Assembly: GCA_964492495.1 (NCBI GenBank)
Contig: CAZBKJ010000010.1
Location: forward strand, 1 to 37,166
Direction of reading: 5' to 3'
DNA from: CAZBKJ01 sp964492495
GTDB lineage: Bacteria; Patescibacteriota; Microgenomatia; UBA1400; UBA12028
DNA: 37,166 bases
The number at the start of each line of letters is the position of its first letter. Within the stretch, counting starts at the first letter, position 1. A program made the translations under genes and the position numbers. Under the pieces are notes generated by a model that saw nothing but the letters and a program-made list of their open reading frames with translations, did not search any database and was not told where the DNA came from. This document shows positions 7,719 to 15,536 of the stretch, piece after piece.

Positions 7719-7726
7719 AAGTAATT

Positions 7727-7800
7727 CGGGGTGTAGCGCAGATGGCTAGCGCGCTTGCATGGGGTGCAAGAGGTCGTGAGTTCGAGTCTCACCACCCCGA
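7727..7800 (+). tRNA. tRNA-Pro (anticodon GGG)
   Basis: 74 bases. Acceptor CGGGGTG pairs with CACCCCG, discriminator A at 7800. The anticodon stem is CTTGC/GCAAG with 7-base loop ATGGGGT, giving anticodon GGG; the T-arm is GTGAG-TTCGAGT-CTCAC. CCA is not encoded. The last 30 bases are identical to those of tRNA-Pro(UGG) at 16144-16217. A terminator begins at the base after the discriminator. Confidence 0.93.
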
Positions 7801-7840
7801 CAGATAAAAAAGCGAGCGACCAGCTCGTTTTTTTTATCTG
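7801..7840 (+). terminator. Terminator after tRNA-Pro(GGG), bidirectional
   Basis: CGAGC (7813-7817) pairs with GCTCG (7823-7827), followed by T8 (7828-7835). The flanking CAGATAAAAAA and TTTTTTTTATCTG are themselves complementary, so the hairpin extends and could act in either direction. The same hairpin is found in inverted orientation at 16072-16106. Confidence 0.85.
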
Positions 7841-7947
7841 ATGAGAGACGAGAAGCAAGGTCCGCCGAAATAGCCAGATTTTCGATATGGCTGAACAAGC
7901 CCAAAAGCGAAACATCTGGTATGCAGGAGGAAGTCTCACCACCCCGA
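7801..7947 (+). repeat. tRNA-Pro-associated repeat module, copy A
   Basis: A module made of the terminator hairpin, a middle part (including GATGAGAGACGAGAAGCAAG and CATCTGGTATG), and a 14-base remnant of the tRNA-Pro 3' end, TCTCACCACCCCGA (7934-7947). A clearly homologous copy is present on the minus strand at 15952-16106; the two differ mainly in the centre, where copy B holds an 18-bp palindrome. There is no good open frame across it; I see no gene between 7801 and 8061. Confidence 0.8.
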
Positions 7948-7985
7948 CCACGCTGAGCGTGGTCAAGGTAAACTCAGCTTACCGA
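7948..7985 (+). repeat. 38-bp double-palindrome cassette, copy A
   Basis: Two adjacent inverted repeats: CCACGCT-G-AGCGTGG followed by GGTAAACTCAGCTTACC, ending in CCGA. It sits directly after the tRNA 3'-end remnant (CCCCGA). Homologous cassettes lie at about 16106-16143 and 15499-15536 (minus strand). Confidence 0.8.
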
Positions 7986-8025
7986 CATAGTTTTGTATTT
8001 TCTCCAAAGGATTTCTCAAGCCCTA

Positions 8026-8055
8026 TTGGAATCTCATACTTCCTTGTGGTAATTT
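8026..8055 (+). promoter_or_regulatory. Possible promoter of the unknown gene at 8062
   Basis: TTGGAA (8026-8031), 18 bases, then TAATTT (8050-8055) preceded by TGG as in an extended -10. The -10 is only 6 bases from the ATG, and there is no Shine-Dalgarno sequence, consistent with a leaderless message. Confidence 0.3.
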
Positions 8056-8061
8056 AACCTG

Positions 8062-8910
8062 ATGTCACTAGAACTCCCTTCACAAGTCGAAAATCATCTA
8101 CAACTACTTTCTCCGCAAGAGAAAGCAAACATCTCATTTTCTTTTGAAATAAAAAGAAAACTCCAAGAAGCAGAACCTGAGGCAAGTGAACTACCACTCA
8201 TCTATATTGGCTCGGGTGGTGATGTACTCACCGCACTCCTAGTTTCAGGATCAAAAAGAATTGTATTGATAGACTCACATCCCTTCCTCACAAAAGAAAC
8301 GAAAAAAGATGAACAAACTGAAACATACAGTACTGTAGAAGAAATGCTAACCGCTGTAGATCCAAGAGCAGATAGGATAGGACTCTCAACACACTGGCAG
8401 TCCGTTCGACCCGCTGTCCAAATGATCGCTCAACTAGAAAAAATCGGTATTCCTAGAGAAGATATTGATATAGAAACAAACGGAGAAAATGCAGACCTAA
8501 CGATTCATCTTGGTGACGAAACAGTGGTGGTGAATTTTCGATCTAGAAAAATATATTCATTCTCGGATTTAAAATTTTTACTTGGACAATTAAAGATCAA
8601 TGATGGCTATGGTCTTCTTGCCAAAGCAGGAGGCGGTGGTACCGTGCAAACGATCATAGAACAATCACATGGAAGTGAAAGTGTAGTTCCCTCATACTTT
8701 GTGGTTGATGACCCACGAAGTGAGGCGAACAAAGCTTTGACTGCGAAAGAGGAAGAGGATATGTATCCTGGATATGATTTGACTGAAAACAAAAGTAACG
8801 AGAAAACACTTTGGGGCTATTCTTGGGGAGATGATTCAAATAGTAGTAGAAGTACAGAAAAAAGAGCCCCGGACTATAAAACAAGGGCTGTGATTGGAAT
8901 CCTCAAATAA
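8062..8910 (+). CDS. Unknown protein with a methyltransferase-like Rossmann motif
   Basis: A 282-residue soluble protein I do not recognise. Residues 46-71 (LIYIGSGGD ending in VLID) look like motif I and the acidic residue after strand 2 of S-adenosylmethionine-dependent methyltransferases: G50-S-G-G-D54 and D71. Later methyltransferase motifs (such as DPPY or NPPY) are absent, so it may be a degenerate or distant member. A Gly-rich stretch (AKAGGGGT) occurs in the second half, and the last 50 residues are polar and rich in Ser, Asn and Asp. It is the only plus-strand gene inside the tRNA-Pro-bounded island, lies between two repeat tracts, and converges on the mannose-6-phosphate isomerase gene with an 8-base overlap. 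Confidence 0.7.
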   Translation: MSLELPSQVENHLQLLSPQEKANISFSFEIKRKLQEAEPEASELPLIYIGSGGDVLTALLVSGSKRIVLIDSHPFLTKETKKDEQTETYSTVEEMLTAVDPRADRIGLSTHWQSVRPAVQMIAQLEKIGIPREDIDIETNGENADLTIHLGDETVVVNFRSRKIYSFSDLKFLLGQLKINDGYGLLAKAGGGGTVQTIIEQSHGSESVVPSYFVVDDPRSEANKALTAKEEEDMYPGYDLTENKSNEKTLWGYSWGDDSNSSRSTEKRAPDYKTRAVIGILK

Positions 8911-10048
8911 AAGTGTGTAGAACCTGCGATCCTGAATGAATTTGTAAATCTTCTACACAATCGGAGGGAACAAAAACAGAACTGCCCTTGGAAAGACTCA
9001 GCCTGTTTTCATCGACACCTACTTCCATACTACCTTCTTTGATGAAGAAATGTTGGAAGCTTTCTGGTGAAAAAAGATGTTTTTCACTGTCTTGAAATGT
9101 GATTTTTCCGGTTTTATAAAACTGCGAATCAAAGAGCATGGTTGATGATTGCCTAACAAGCGCTTTTGGATCATTGTGTTTGGAGTCTGTATCCAAAGCC
9201 TGAAAATAATCGTCAACATGAATGGGCCGGATACTCCCGTCCTCTCCAATTTTCCCTTTATCAAAAGACCGTAGTGTACAGTCATTGTCCATGACATTTC
9301 GTTGTACCTCATACACAATATTTCCCTGCGGAATGTCCAATCCCTCTTCCCAAGAGTGATGAATCCCCCCATTTGAGAGATCAATAACTGTATCTTTCTC
9401 TATCTCAATTGAATTCACAAATTGATATGGATTATTTGTCGTTAGCAACTGTTGAATTTCTTTTTTCACGTCTTCCAATGTCTTTTGCTTTTGTAAAAGA
9501 CTCACAGAAAACTGTTTCATTGCATTCTCAATTTCAAAACAGATATTTTTGTATTGCTTGATTCTTTCAGGAGTCGGATCTAAAAGCCCTAAGGTTGCTT
9601 TTCCTTTCTCAAAAAAATACCAGCTCTCTGGTTTTGGTTTCCAATGCCCAAGGAGTTCATTCGGACGGACATGCACTTGAAATGAGTTCCCCTTTGCCTG
9701 CGTAAACTTAATGAGAATCTCCATTGTCGGTTCATATTTTTCCAAGTATTTTTTCCCGAGAACTGCTTGTGGATTCTGATCAATCAGTTCTTGGAGAGGA
9801 AACATGGAGGACGCATCCCCAATCACTTGTGTCGTTTTTCCAGTTTTTGGATCACCAATCTCAATTGGAAGTTTTGAACTATCAGTTATCGTTGAAAGCA
9901 TGGTATCTGCACTCAGTTCATAGGACTGTCCTATGTTCATTGCCATGATGGAAGAGTCAGAGATACTCTTAAACTCTGCAATATACTGACCACCCCATGT
10001 TGGTTGAGGAATAAGTTTGGGAACAATCAGATACGGTCGCACGATCAT
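8903..10048 (-). CDS. manA: Mannose-6-phosphate isomerase, type I (cupin)
   Basis: A 381-residue zinc enzyme interconverting fructose-6-phosphate and mannose-6-phosphate. Metal and active-site segments of the type I family are recognisable though divergent: QVHVRP (124-129; usual QVHPD), ESWYFF (142-147), NGGIHH (226-231) and EVQRN (247-251). A central helical insertion lies between the two halves, as in the family, and the C-terminal cupin-like part ends with FVPSD. I chose ATG 10048 because the longer open frame to 10159 would overlap the preceding isomerase gene. It is the last gene of the sugar-phosphate operon, 13 bases after the PGI/PMI gene. Confidence 0.85.
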   Translation of the reverse strand: MIVRPYLIVPKLIPQPTWGGQYIAEFKSISDSSIMAMNIGQSYELSADTMLSTITDSSKLPIEIGDPKTGKTTQVIGDASSMFPLQELIDQNPQAVLGKKYLEKYEPTMEILIKFTQAKGNSFQVHVRPNELLGHWKPKPESWYFFEKGKATLGLLDPTPERIKQYKNICFEIENAMKQFSVSLLQKQKTLEDVKKEIQQLLTTNNPYQFVNSIEIEKDTVIDLSNGGIHHSWEEGLDIPQGNIVYEVQRNVMDNDCTLRSFDKGKIGEDGSIRPIHVDDYFQALDTDSKHNDPKALVRQSSTMLFDSQFYKTGKITFQDSEKHLFSPESFQHFFIKEGSMEVGVDENRLSLSKGSSVFVPSDCVEDLQIHSGSQVLHTFI

Positions 10049-10061
10049 AAAACTTTGCTCA

Positions 10062-11135
10062 TTATTTTTTGAGTTCTGCTTTAAACCAATCCACCCAGAC
10101 ATTTGGGGTTGGGTTTTGATTATTAAGCATCGCAAGATAAAAACTCGCATACGCACCAAACGTCAGCAATTCAAATACTTGTGCCAGTTTTGTTTTCGCA
10201 CCTAAAGTCATGGATCGAAATTCATTCTTATTTTGCTCAATGACGCTTTCTGTAAGCTTCATGCGTTTTGCATTACTTGGATTATAAAAAGAAGAATGCA
10301 TCGTCAAAAATACTAAATTCGAGTCGTTGCTTTTTGGAAAAGCTAAGCCCTCCATCAGATGATGATTGAGTTCTGGAACGACACGATATTCAGAATAATT
10401 TTTTGCTGTTTCATTGAAGGCATTTGCCACAACATGGGCTGCCCCTTCCAAGAAATCTGAAACGACGACGATAGGAATCTTCTCTACACACTCATACGCA
10501 AGCAGTTTCGCTGCTGCTGTATCACTTGGTGCGGCTACCCCATTTTTAATATGGACATCAGCAACAATTTCTAAAACTTGATTCACATCCTCCTGTGTTA
10601 TCGTGAGCAATCCAAGTCTTTGAAGCAGAGCAATTTGTCCAAACACGGAGTAGCCTAATGCATAGCGAGGGACATTACAGAAATTATATTGCGGTTTGAA
10701 AACATACGCGGGGTATCCATTGGCTCGCAAAAACTCTTCAAGTTTCCCTCCTGAAGTTAATCCAATCACTTTTGCTTTCTTCGCTTTTGCGTCTTCTCCT
10801 GCCGCCAATGTTTCTTCAGTGGATCCAGAATAACTCGAAAGTAAGACAATGGATTTCTCGTTTACCCATGATGGAAGTGTATAGTCAGGAATTGAAAACA
10901 CTGGAATTTTTAATTCGTCTTTGAAAAGAGTTTGGATCACATGCGTTCCGTAAGCAGATCCACCCATGCCAGCCACGACGACGTTTTGTGCATAGCCATA
11001 GTGAGCTGGGATATCAAGCATTCGTGTTTCTTCCCAGGCCTGTTTTATCTGACTCCCAAGTTCTTCGATTGATTTCAGACCATTCCCGATATCAAGCTTT
11101 GCAATATCATCACGAGAATCCAATATTGTTGCCAT
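10062..11135 (-). CDS. Bifunctional phosphoglucose/phosphomannose isomerase (SIS family)
   Basis: A 357-residue enzyme of the archaeal-type PGI/PMI family, isomerising glucose-6-phosphate or mannose-6-phosphate to fructose-6-phosphate. Two SIS sugar-phosphate-binding domains are present: GMGGSAYG (56-63) and the phosphate-binding SSYSGSTEE (100-108) in the first; FNETAK (240-245) and PELNHH (254-259) in the second supply the catalytic Glu and His known from the Pyrobaculum enzyme. No classical Pgi gene is seen in the window, so this may be the glycolytic isomerase as well. Start and stop are 9 and 13 bases from the neighbouring operon genes. Confidence 0.92.
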   Translation of the reverse strand: MATILDSRDDIAKLDIGNGLKSIEELGSQIKQAWEETRMLDIPAHYGYAQNVVVAGMGGSAYGTHVIQTLFKDELKIPVFSIPDYTLPSWVNEKSIVLLSSYSGSTEETLAAGEDAKAKKAKVIGLTSGGKLEEFLRANGYPAYVFKPQYNFCNVPRYALGYSVFGQIALLQRLGLLTITQEDVNQVLEIVADVHIKNGVAAPSDTAAAKLLAYECVEKIPIVVVSDFLEGAAHVVANAFNETAKNYSEYRVVPELNHHLMEGLAFPKSNDSNLVFLTMHSSFYNPSNAKRMKLTESVIEQNKNEFRSMTLGAKTKLAQVFELLTFGAYASFYLAMLNNQNPTPNVWVDWFKAELKK

Positions 11136-11144
11136 AGATACTCC

Positions 11145-11942
11145 TTATTGAACATTTTTTTCTATCCACTCTGCTACTCCGTCATGATCACAATCGCCGG
11201 TTACTTCGTCAGCAACCGCTTTGACAGCATCAATTGCATTTCCCATTGCCACCGCATAGCCCACAACCGATAAAAACTCTGTATCGTTTTCGCTATCCCC
11301 AAAGCCAATGATTTTTTCTGGTGGTATGCCCGTCATTCTACACCATTCCTTCAATCCAAAAGCTTTCGTGACATCTTTTGCAGTGATATCGGTATAGAGG
11401 CTTCCACTATAGGACTTCATGACTTTAAAGCTTATCGGTAACGTTGAGAGCTTCTGCGTAAATGCATCCGTGAGTTCGCTCACCACCATGATTGGTGCCT
11501 TCCAGTCAGTGATCGAAGTAAGTGGCAAGACATCAACTGCAGTATTTCCTGGAAGAGCATAATGGTCTTTAAGTGCCATCCCTTTATCATTTCCAAAAAT
11601 ATTTTTTCCTTGTTGAATAACAATTCGAGCATTGTCCTGTTGGGCTATCTCAACAATTTTTTGTACAACTTCTGCTGGAATGAGCTGTTCCCAGACTACT
11701 TCACCCGAGGTTCTGATGACCTGCGCTCCGCCAGCGTGGATATGCAAAGCGCTTCCCAGAAAAAGTTTTTCTAATGTTTCATGCAGGGTCGCGAAATGTC
11801 GTCCGGAACAAACGCCAATGATATACCCTTTTTGTTGAAGTAATTTGAGGGCAAGTTTTGTTCGTGGAGAAATTTCTTTCTGTAGATTTGTGAGGGTTTT
11901 ATCCACGTCAAATAAAAAAGCTTTGTAGTTTGAAAGTTGCAT
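11145..11942 (-). CDS. HAD-superfamily phosphatase, Cof / HAD-IIB type
   Basis: A 265-residue hydrolase with all HAD motifs: DVDKT (12-16, nucleophile D12 and acid D14), the Ser of VCSGRH in motif II, K193 in motif III and GDSEND (215-220) in motif IV. The C2B cap between residues about 80 and 190 places it with Cof-type sugar phosphatases. DVDKT replaces the common DLDGT. Its place between the nucleotidyltransferase and the sugar isomerase genes suggests a sugar-phosphate substrate, possibly mannose derived; this is inference. Confidence 0.85.
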   Translation of the reverse strand: MQLSNYKAFLFDVDKTLTNLQKEISPRTKLALKLLQQKGYIIGVCSGRHFATLHETLEKLFLGSALHIHAGGAQVIRTSGEVVWEQLIPAEVVQKIVEIAQQDNARIVIQQGKNIFGNDKGMALKDHYALPGNTAVDVLPLTSITDWKAPIMVVSELTDAFTQKLSTLPISFKVMKSYSGSLYTDITAKDVTKAFGLKEWCRMTGIPPEKIIGFGDSENDTEFLSVVGYAVAMGNAIDAVKAVADEVTGDCDHDGVAEWIEKNVQ

Positions 11943-11956
11943 AAGAGAAATGCGTT

Positions 11957-13042
11957 TTATTCTTGTGTTTCAAGCACCTCCACATTTTGTCTGTGTTTGA
12001 CAACAGCATCATGTGGCACATGTTCCCAAATTGTGGTTGCAGGATAGACGATTGAGCGACAGCCAATAAATTTTCCAGGCATAATATTTACTCTAATTCC
12101 AATATGAGCGTTATCACCGACCACGGTGCCCAGCGCATCTGTCCCTCGATCAATTTGCATACCTTTGATTGAAACAACAATGTTTTTTCGATCCATTCTC
12201 TTGTTACTTGTGATAATTCCAGCACCTATTTTTACATTTCGACCAATAATAGAATCTCCCAAAAATCCATTATGAATGGATGAATGCTCCATAATGATCG
12301 AGCGCGTCACATCACTATGAACCCCAACTGACGACTTTTCCTCAAATGAAGATTCACGGATCAAAGAGAAGTCACCAATAAAAACGTCTTTGCCAATGTA
12401 GCATGGGCCCACAATCTTACAACAGTGTCCTATTTTTGCTCCCGCTTCGATGTAAATCGCACCATTGGATGAATCAAGCTCTGCAGTTTTTGCCACGTGA
12501 GCATGTGGTGAAACAAAATCAGGTAAGTCAGCAAACAAGTTTTTTTGGAAATCAAATAAATGCCAAGGATATTTCAACGAGGAAATTGCTTGCGAGTACT
12601 CAACAGCTTGAACTTCAAATACCTGTAAATACTTATCAAGTGCTTCCTCGAAAGAATATTGGCTTTGAGGGGTTTCATTCAAAAACGCAAGATATTCATG
12701 CGACAGATTATAGACACCAACTGCATACAAGTTACTTGGTTCTGTTCCCTGCTCAGGTTTTTCGACAATATTTTTTATTCGTTTGCCATCAAGCGTCACG
12801 ACTCCATAGAGCCAAGGCTTATCGGTGTACCCGACCGCAAGTGCCCCACCTGGAGTTGATTGATCGATCAAACCAGAGATCAAGTCTCCTGAGTTCAAGA
12901 GAAAGGGGAACGTAACCGCAAACCCGTTTGAGATTTTATCTGAAGCTGACAAAATGGCATTGCCCATTCCTAAGGATTCCGGTTGAAGAACAAACTCAAT
13001 TCGTAGTTTCTCAAATGTAAAACCAGACAAAAATCCTGACAC
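11957..13042 (-). CDS. NDP-sugar pyrophosphorylase (GlmU-like), main part downstream of an in-frame UGA
   Basis: 361 residues in the same frame as, and directly following, the 65-residue fragment at 13043-13240. It contains the rest of a nucleotidyltransferase domain (VLQPESLGMGNAI, LLNSGDLI, GVVTLDGKRIKNIVEKPE, YAVGVYNLS) to about residue 165, then a left-handed beta-helix of hexapeptide repeats (about 190-340), as in GlmU and COG1208 sugar-1-phosphate nucleotidyltransferases. GTG 13042 lies at once after the UGA, and GAAGGA in front of it is at good Shine-Dalgarno spacing, so reinitiation could make this chain. Alone it lacks the N-terminal nucleotide-binding loop. It is probably a mannose-1-phosphate or related nucleotidyltransferase. 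Confidence 0.8.
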   Translation of the reverse strand: MSGFLSGFTFEKLRIEFVLQPESLGMGNAILSASDKISNGFAVTFPFLLNSGDLISGLIDQSTPGGALAVGYTDKPWLYGVVTLDGKRIKNIVEKPEQGTEPSNLYAVGVYNLSHEYLAFLNETPQSQYSFEEALDKYLQVFEVQAVEYSQAISSLKYPWHLFDFQKNLFADLPDFVSPHAHVAKTAELDSSNGAIYIEAGAKIGHCCKIVGPCYIGKDVFIGDFSLIRESSFEEKSSVGVHSDVTRSIIMEHSSIHNGFLGDSIIGRNVKIGAGIITSNKRMDRKNIVVSIKGMQIDRGTDALGTVVGDNAHIGIRVNIMPGKFIGCRSIVYPATTIWEHVPHDAVVKHRQNVEVLETQE

Positions 13043-13240
13043 TCATTTTCCTTCAAAGTCTTTTTTTGAAACCACAATGACGATATGTTCGAATCCATTT
13101 TCCTCTAGATTCTCAAGTGTGCGGACAATCAGCGGTTTTCCCAAAAGGCTAAGTGCCCCTTTGTGCGTCGTTTGATTGAGCGGGAAAAATCGACTATTTT
13201 CTCCTGCTGCAAGGATCACAACTGTAGGAAGGTTTGCCAT
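13043..13240 (-). CDS. N-terminal fragment of the NDP-sugar pyrophosphorylase, ended by UGA
   Basis: 65 residues containing the signature nucleotide-binding loop VVILAAGENSRFFPL and HKGALSLLGKPLI (the family pattern is LAAGxGTRL..P...PK), then the helix and strand VIVVSKK. The open frame stops at UGA (13043-13045) and continues in the same frame without it into the rest of the domain, so the pair is one gene interrupted by a nonsense codon, a sequencing error, or a programmed readthrough/reinitiation site. There is no Shine-Dalgarno sequence before ATG 13240; an extended -10-like TGCTAAAAT lies 9 bases upstream. Confidence 0.75.
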   Translation of the reverse strand: MANLPTVVILAAGENSRFFPLNQTTHKGALSLLGKPLIVRTLENLEENGFEHIVIVVSKKDFEGK

Positions 13241-13258
13241 AGTGTGGTAATTTTAGCA

Positions 13259-14674
13259 TTAACCTAGCGCATGAGTGTTGACACCTTTACTCCAGTCAAT
13301 CTCTGGATGCGCTGACAGCATGACTTTGAGTTGGGTCTTCACTTCATCATAGACCGCTTGAGTCTTTCCTTCAAATTTCACTGTAATATAGGGTCCATTC
13401 TGAGATGCTCGACAAATAGCCATACGATCTGAAAGATCAACACGCACTCCATCGATGGTAATATACTCACCGTTTGGCCAAAGTTTTTCAAACTCTGCCT
13501 TAATTACTGTCGAGATGAAGTTAAATTTAATGTCATCTGCCAGGCCAAACTTAATTTCTGGACTACTGACATAAATAGACAGTTCGCTGACTGCTTCACT
13601 TAATTGTTGGTTCTTTCGTTCAAGATATTGCAGGAGTCGCAGAGACGCATACGCTCCATCATCATGGCCAAAGAAATTATCCATGAAGAAGATGTGACCT
13701 GACAATTCACCACCAAATGGGGCACGAACTTCCTTAATCTTTGCTTTGATGAATGAATGACCAGTCATCCACACAACTGGCTGACCTCCAGCACTCGTCA
13801 CAGCTTCTGTTACCTGTCGGGAACACAGGGTGTTATAAACTATTGGTGCACCTGGCATGAAATCCAAAACATCCTTTGCAAACAAGGCAACAATTGAGTC
13901 CATCCACAGAGTGTTTCCCTTATCATCCACCACAGCCATACGATCACCGTCAGTATCGTATGCAAACCCAATATCAGCGCCAGCTTTTTTGACACCTTCA
14001 GCTAATCGCTCAAGCACTTCAATTTCCGTAGGATCTGGGACACCTAAAGGGAAGTTTCCATCTAACTCTGTATTTTGCTCAACAACCTCACATCCTGCAT
14101 TTCTAAGAATGTCTGGATAGAACTTCCCTGATGTTGTGTTACAGGTATCAACAACGACTTTCCATTTCTTTTTCAGTGAGAAAAGTTTTAATAACGTTTC
14201 TTTATAAGCTGGGTACACATCAATACTTCGATTCGTTCCTGCACCTGTTGAGAACTCTTTTTTCTCACACAGCTCATACATGTACATGACTTCTTCAGTA
14301 ATCATGGTATCTGAGTATCCAACACCTAGTTTTAATCCGTTAAATTCCTTTGGGTTATGGGATGCTGTAATCATAGCTGCACCCTTGGTCTTAAACTCAT
14401 ACGACGAGTAATAGACTATTTGCGAAAGTGAGAGTCCCATGTCAATGGTATCGATGCCACCTTCATTGAGACCTTGAATAAAAGCTTTTGCGTATTTTTC
14501 TGAAGTTAATCGATTATCTCTACCGACTGTGCTTTCTTTAATCCGTCGTTGCGTAAGGAAAGTAGCGTATGCGCGTCCTAATGTGTAGTACGCGTCTTCT
14601 GAGAGTTCACTATCTGCTAATCCCCGAATGTCATACCCACGAAAAACAACCTTTGGAACTTGAACAATCTGCAT
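13259..14674 (-). CDS. manB: Phosphomannomutase / phosphoglucomutase
   Basis: A 471-residue alpha-D-phosphohexomutase interconverting sugar-6- and sugar-1-phosphates. The phosphoserine loop is TASHNP (103-108, S105), the metal loop DTDGDR (240-245) and the sugar-specificity loop GGELSGH (321-327), with a C-terminal phosphate-binding domain ending in RASQNGPYITVKFEG. The GEXSGH form with E-L-S is typical of PMM/PGM enzymes acting on both mannose and glucose. ATG 14674 has a near-perfect AAAGGAGG site 5 bases upstream, the strongest ribosome binding site in this operon. It lies 87 bases after the delta-like gene and 18 bases before the nucleotidyltransferase. Confidence 0.93.
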   Translation of the reverse strand: MQIVQVPKVVFRGYDIRGLADSELSEDAYYTLGRAYATFLTQRRIKESTVGRDNRLTSEKYAKAFIQGLNEGGIDTIDMGLSLSQIVYYSSYEFKTKGAAMITASHNPKEFNGLKLGVGYSDTMITEEVMYMYELCEKKEFSTGAGTNRSIDVYPAYKETLLKLFSLKKKWKVVVDTCNTTSGKFYPDILRNAGCEVVEQNTELDGNFPLGVPDPTEIEVLERLAEGVKKAGADIGFAYDTDGDRMAVVDDKGNTLWMDSIVALFAKDVLDFMPGAPIVYNTLCSRQVTEAVTSAGGQPVVWMTGHSFIKAKIKEVRAPFGGELSGHIFFMDNFFGHDDGAYASLRLLQYLERKNQQLSEAVSELSIYVSSPEIKFGLADDIKFNFISTVIKAEFEKLWPNGEYITIDGVRVDLSDRMAICRASQNGPYITVKFEGKTQAVYDEVKTQLKVMLSAHPEIDWSKGVNTHALG

Positions 14675-14761
14675 GTGGCCTCCTTTGCTTCCATCCTCAA
14701 AAGTGAGGGCCACCGCGAGAAGCTAAAACGTTACAAGAAAAGTGACGTTGGCAACACCATT

Positions 14762-15457
14762 CTAGACCTGCGAAAGGAAAAGGTCAATTTCTTGGGTAAG
14801 CGACAATGAAGATCGTGATGTCTTCTGTCCGTGATCAATCAAAAGAAGTTTTTGATGGTGCTGACGTAATACATCAAGCGTGAATGCTTGCGACTGCCGT
14901 TCAATTTTACTTCTGCCAAATGGTGCTCCTTCATAGATGCCGTCCGATGCATAGAGCAGAAGCATGCGTATTTGCCGACAAAGCATCGCAAACACAAGCT
15001 CTGGCTCTTGGGTTTCAACCACCTTGTGAAAAAGTGAAATAAGCTCTGATGGTTTTTTCAAACCCAAAGAATCCATGCATGTAAACAACAACACAGGCAG
15101 TTTGAAAATTTGTGCATTTGCCGTTGGGAATTTTTTCAGCTGCGTTGCAGTCAAAATTTTGTTCTCTACAAAGACAACAGAGATGAGCGGATCAATCTTT
15201 TGGATGGTGCTCGCGATGTAGTCAATAAGCGTGTCTTTGAATTTGCTCTTTGGTAAGCCATGAAGACTATCAATGATCACAAGTTTTTCAGTCGCAAAAA
15301 GTTCCTGTGTGGCTAGAGCTGTATCGATATCTGCTATCGACAGTTTTTTTGCCTGCAGCCTGACAATTTGAACACCAGACTTCTTTGCCACATCAATCTG
15401 TCGCAATAGTTCATTATGAACTTTCACCTCATCATCACCATGGAGAATGGAAAACAT
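14762..15457 (-). CDS. holA: DNA polymerase III delta subunit-like protein (HolA)
   Basis: A 231-residue protein resembling compact HolA subunits of the clamp loader: N-terminal LHGDDEVKVHNELLRQI, the ATQELFATEKLVIIDSL segment, a run ending VVFVENK, and the helical collar region LVFAMLCRQIRMLLLYASDG followed by SKIERQSQAF. It is shorter than the usual 330 residues. The role would be opening the sliding clamp. Sequence conservation is weak, so the assignment rests on motif order. A TATACT -10-like box at 15464-15469 is only 6 bases before the ATG and there is no Shine-Dalgarno, suggesting a leaderless message. Confidence 0.65.
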   Translation of the reverse strand: MFSILHGDDEVKVHNELLRQIDVAKKSGVQIVRLQAKKLSIADIDTALATQELFATEKLVIIDSLHGLPKSKFKDTLIDYIASTIQKIDPLISVVFVENKILTATQLKKFPTANAQIFKLPVLLFTCMDSLGLKKPSELISLFHKVVETQEPELVFAMLCRQIRMLLLYASDGIYEGAPFGRSKIERQSQAFTLDVLRQHHQKLLLIDHGQKTSRSSLSLTQEIDLFLSQV

Positions 15458-15498
15458 GCCCTAAGTATACAGTAGGAAAAATAGAAAAATTTTATGTG

Positions 15499-15536
15499 TC
15501 GGAAAGCTGAGATTACTTTGACCTCGCTTAGAGTGG
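15499..15536 (-). repeat. 38-bp double-palindrome cassette, degenerate copy C
   Basis: On the minus strand it reads CCACTCTAAGCGAGG followed by an AAGTAATCTCAGCTTTCCGA segment, about 80 percent identical to the cassettes at 7948-7985 and 16106-16143. It is preceded by CCTCGA (others CCCCGA) and followed by CACATAAAA (others CAGATAAAA), so the flanks are related too. The rest of 15458-15658 shows no gene. Confidence 0.65.

Noticed and set aside
7640..7966. Minus-strand open frame of 108 codons across the tRNA-Pro region
   Set aside because: It is the antisense translation of tRNA-Pro(GGG), its terminator and repeat module; the protein pattern is typical of tRNA shadows and has no ribosome binding site.
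13043..13045. UGA read as glycine (genetic code 25) to explain the split nucleotidyltransferase
   Set aside because: UGA is the natural stop of at least L6, S8, the Nudix gene, the histidine phosphatase and the CoA fusion, and conserved glycines in the ribosomal proteins are encoded by GGN.
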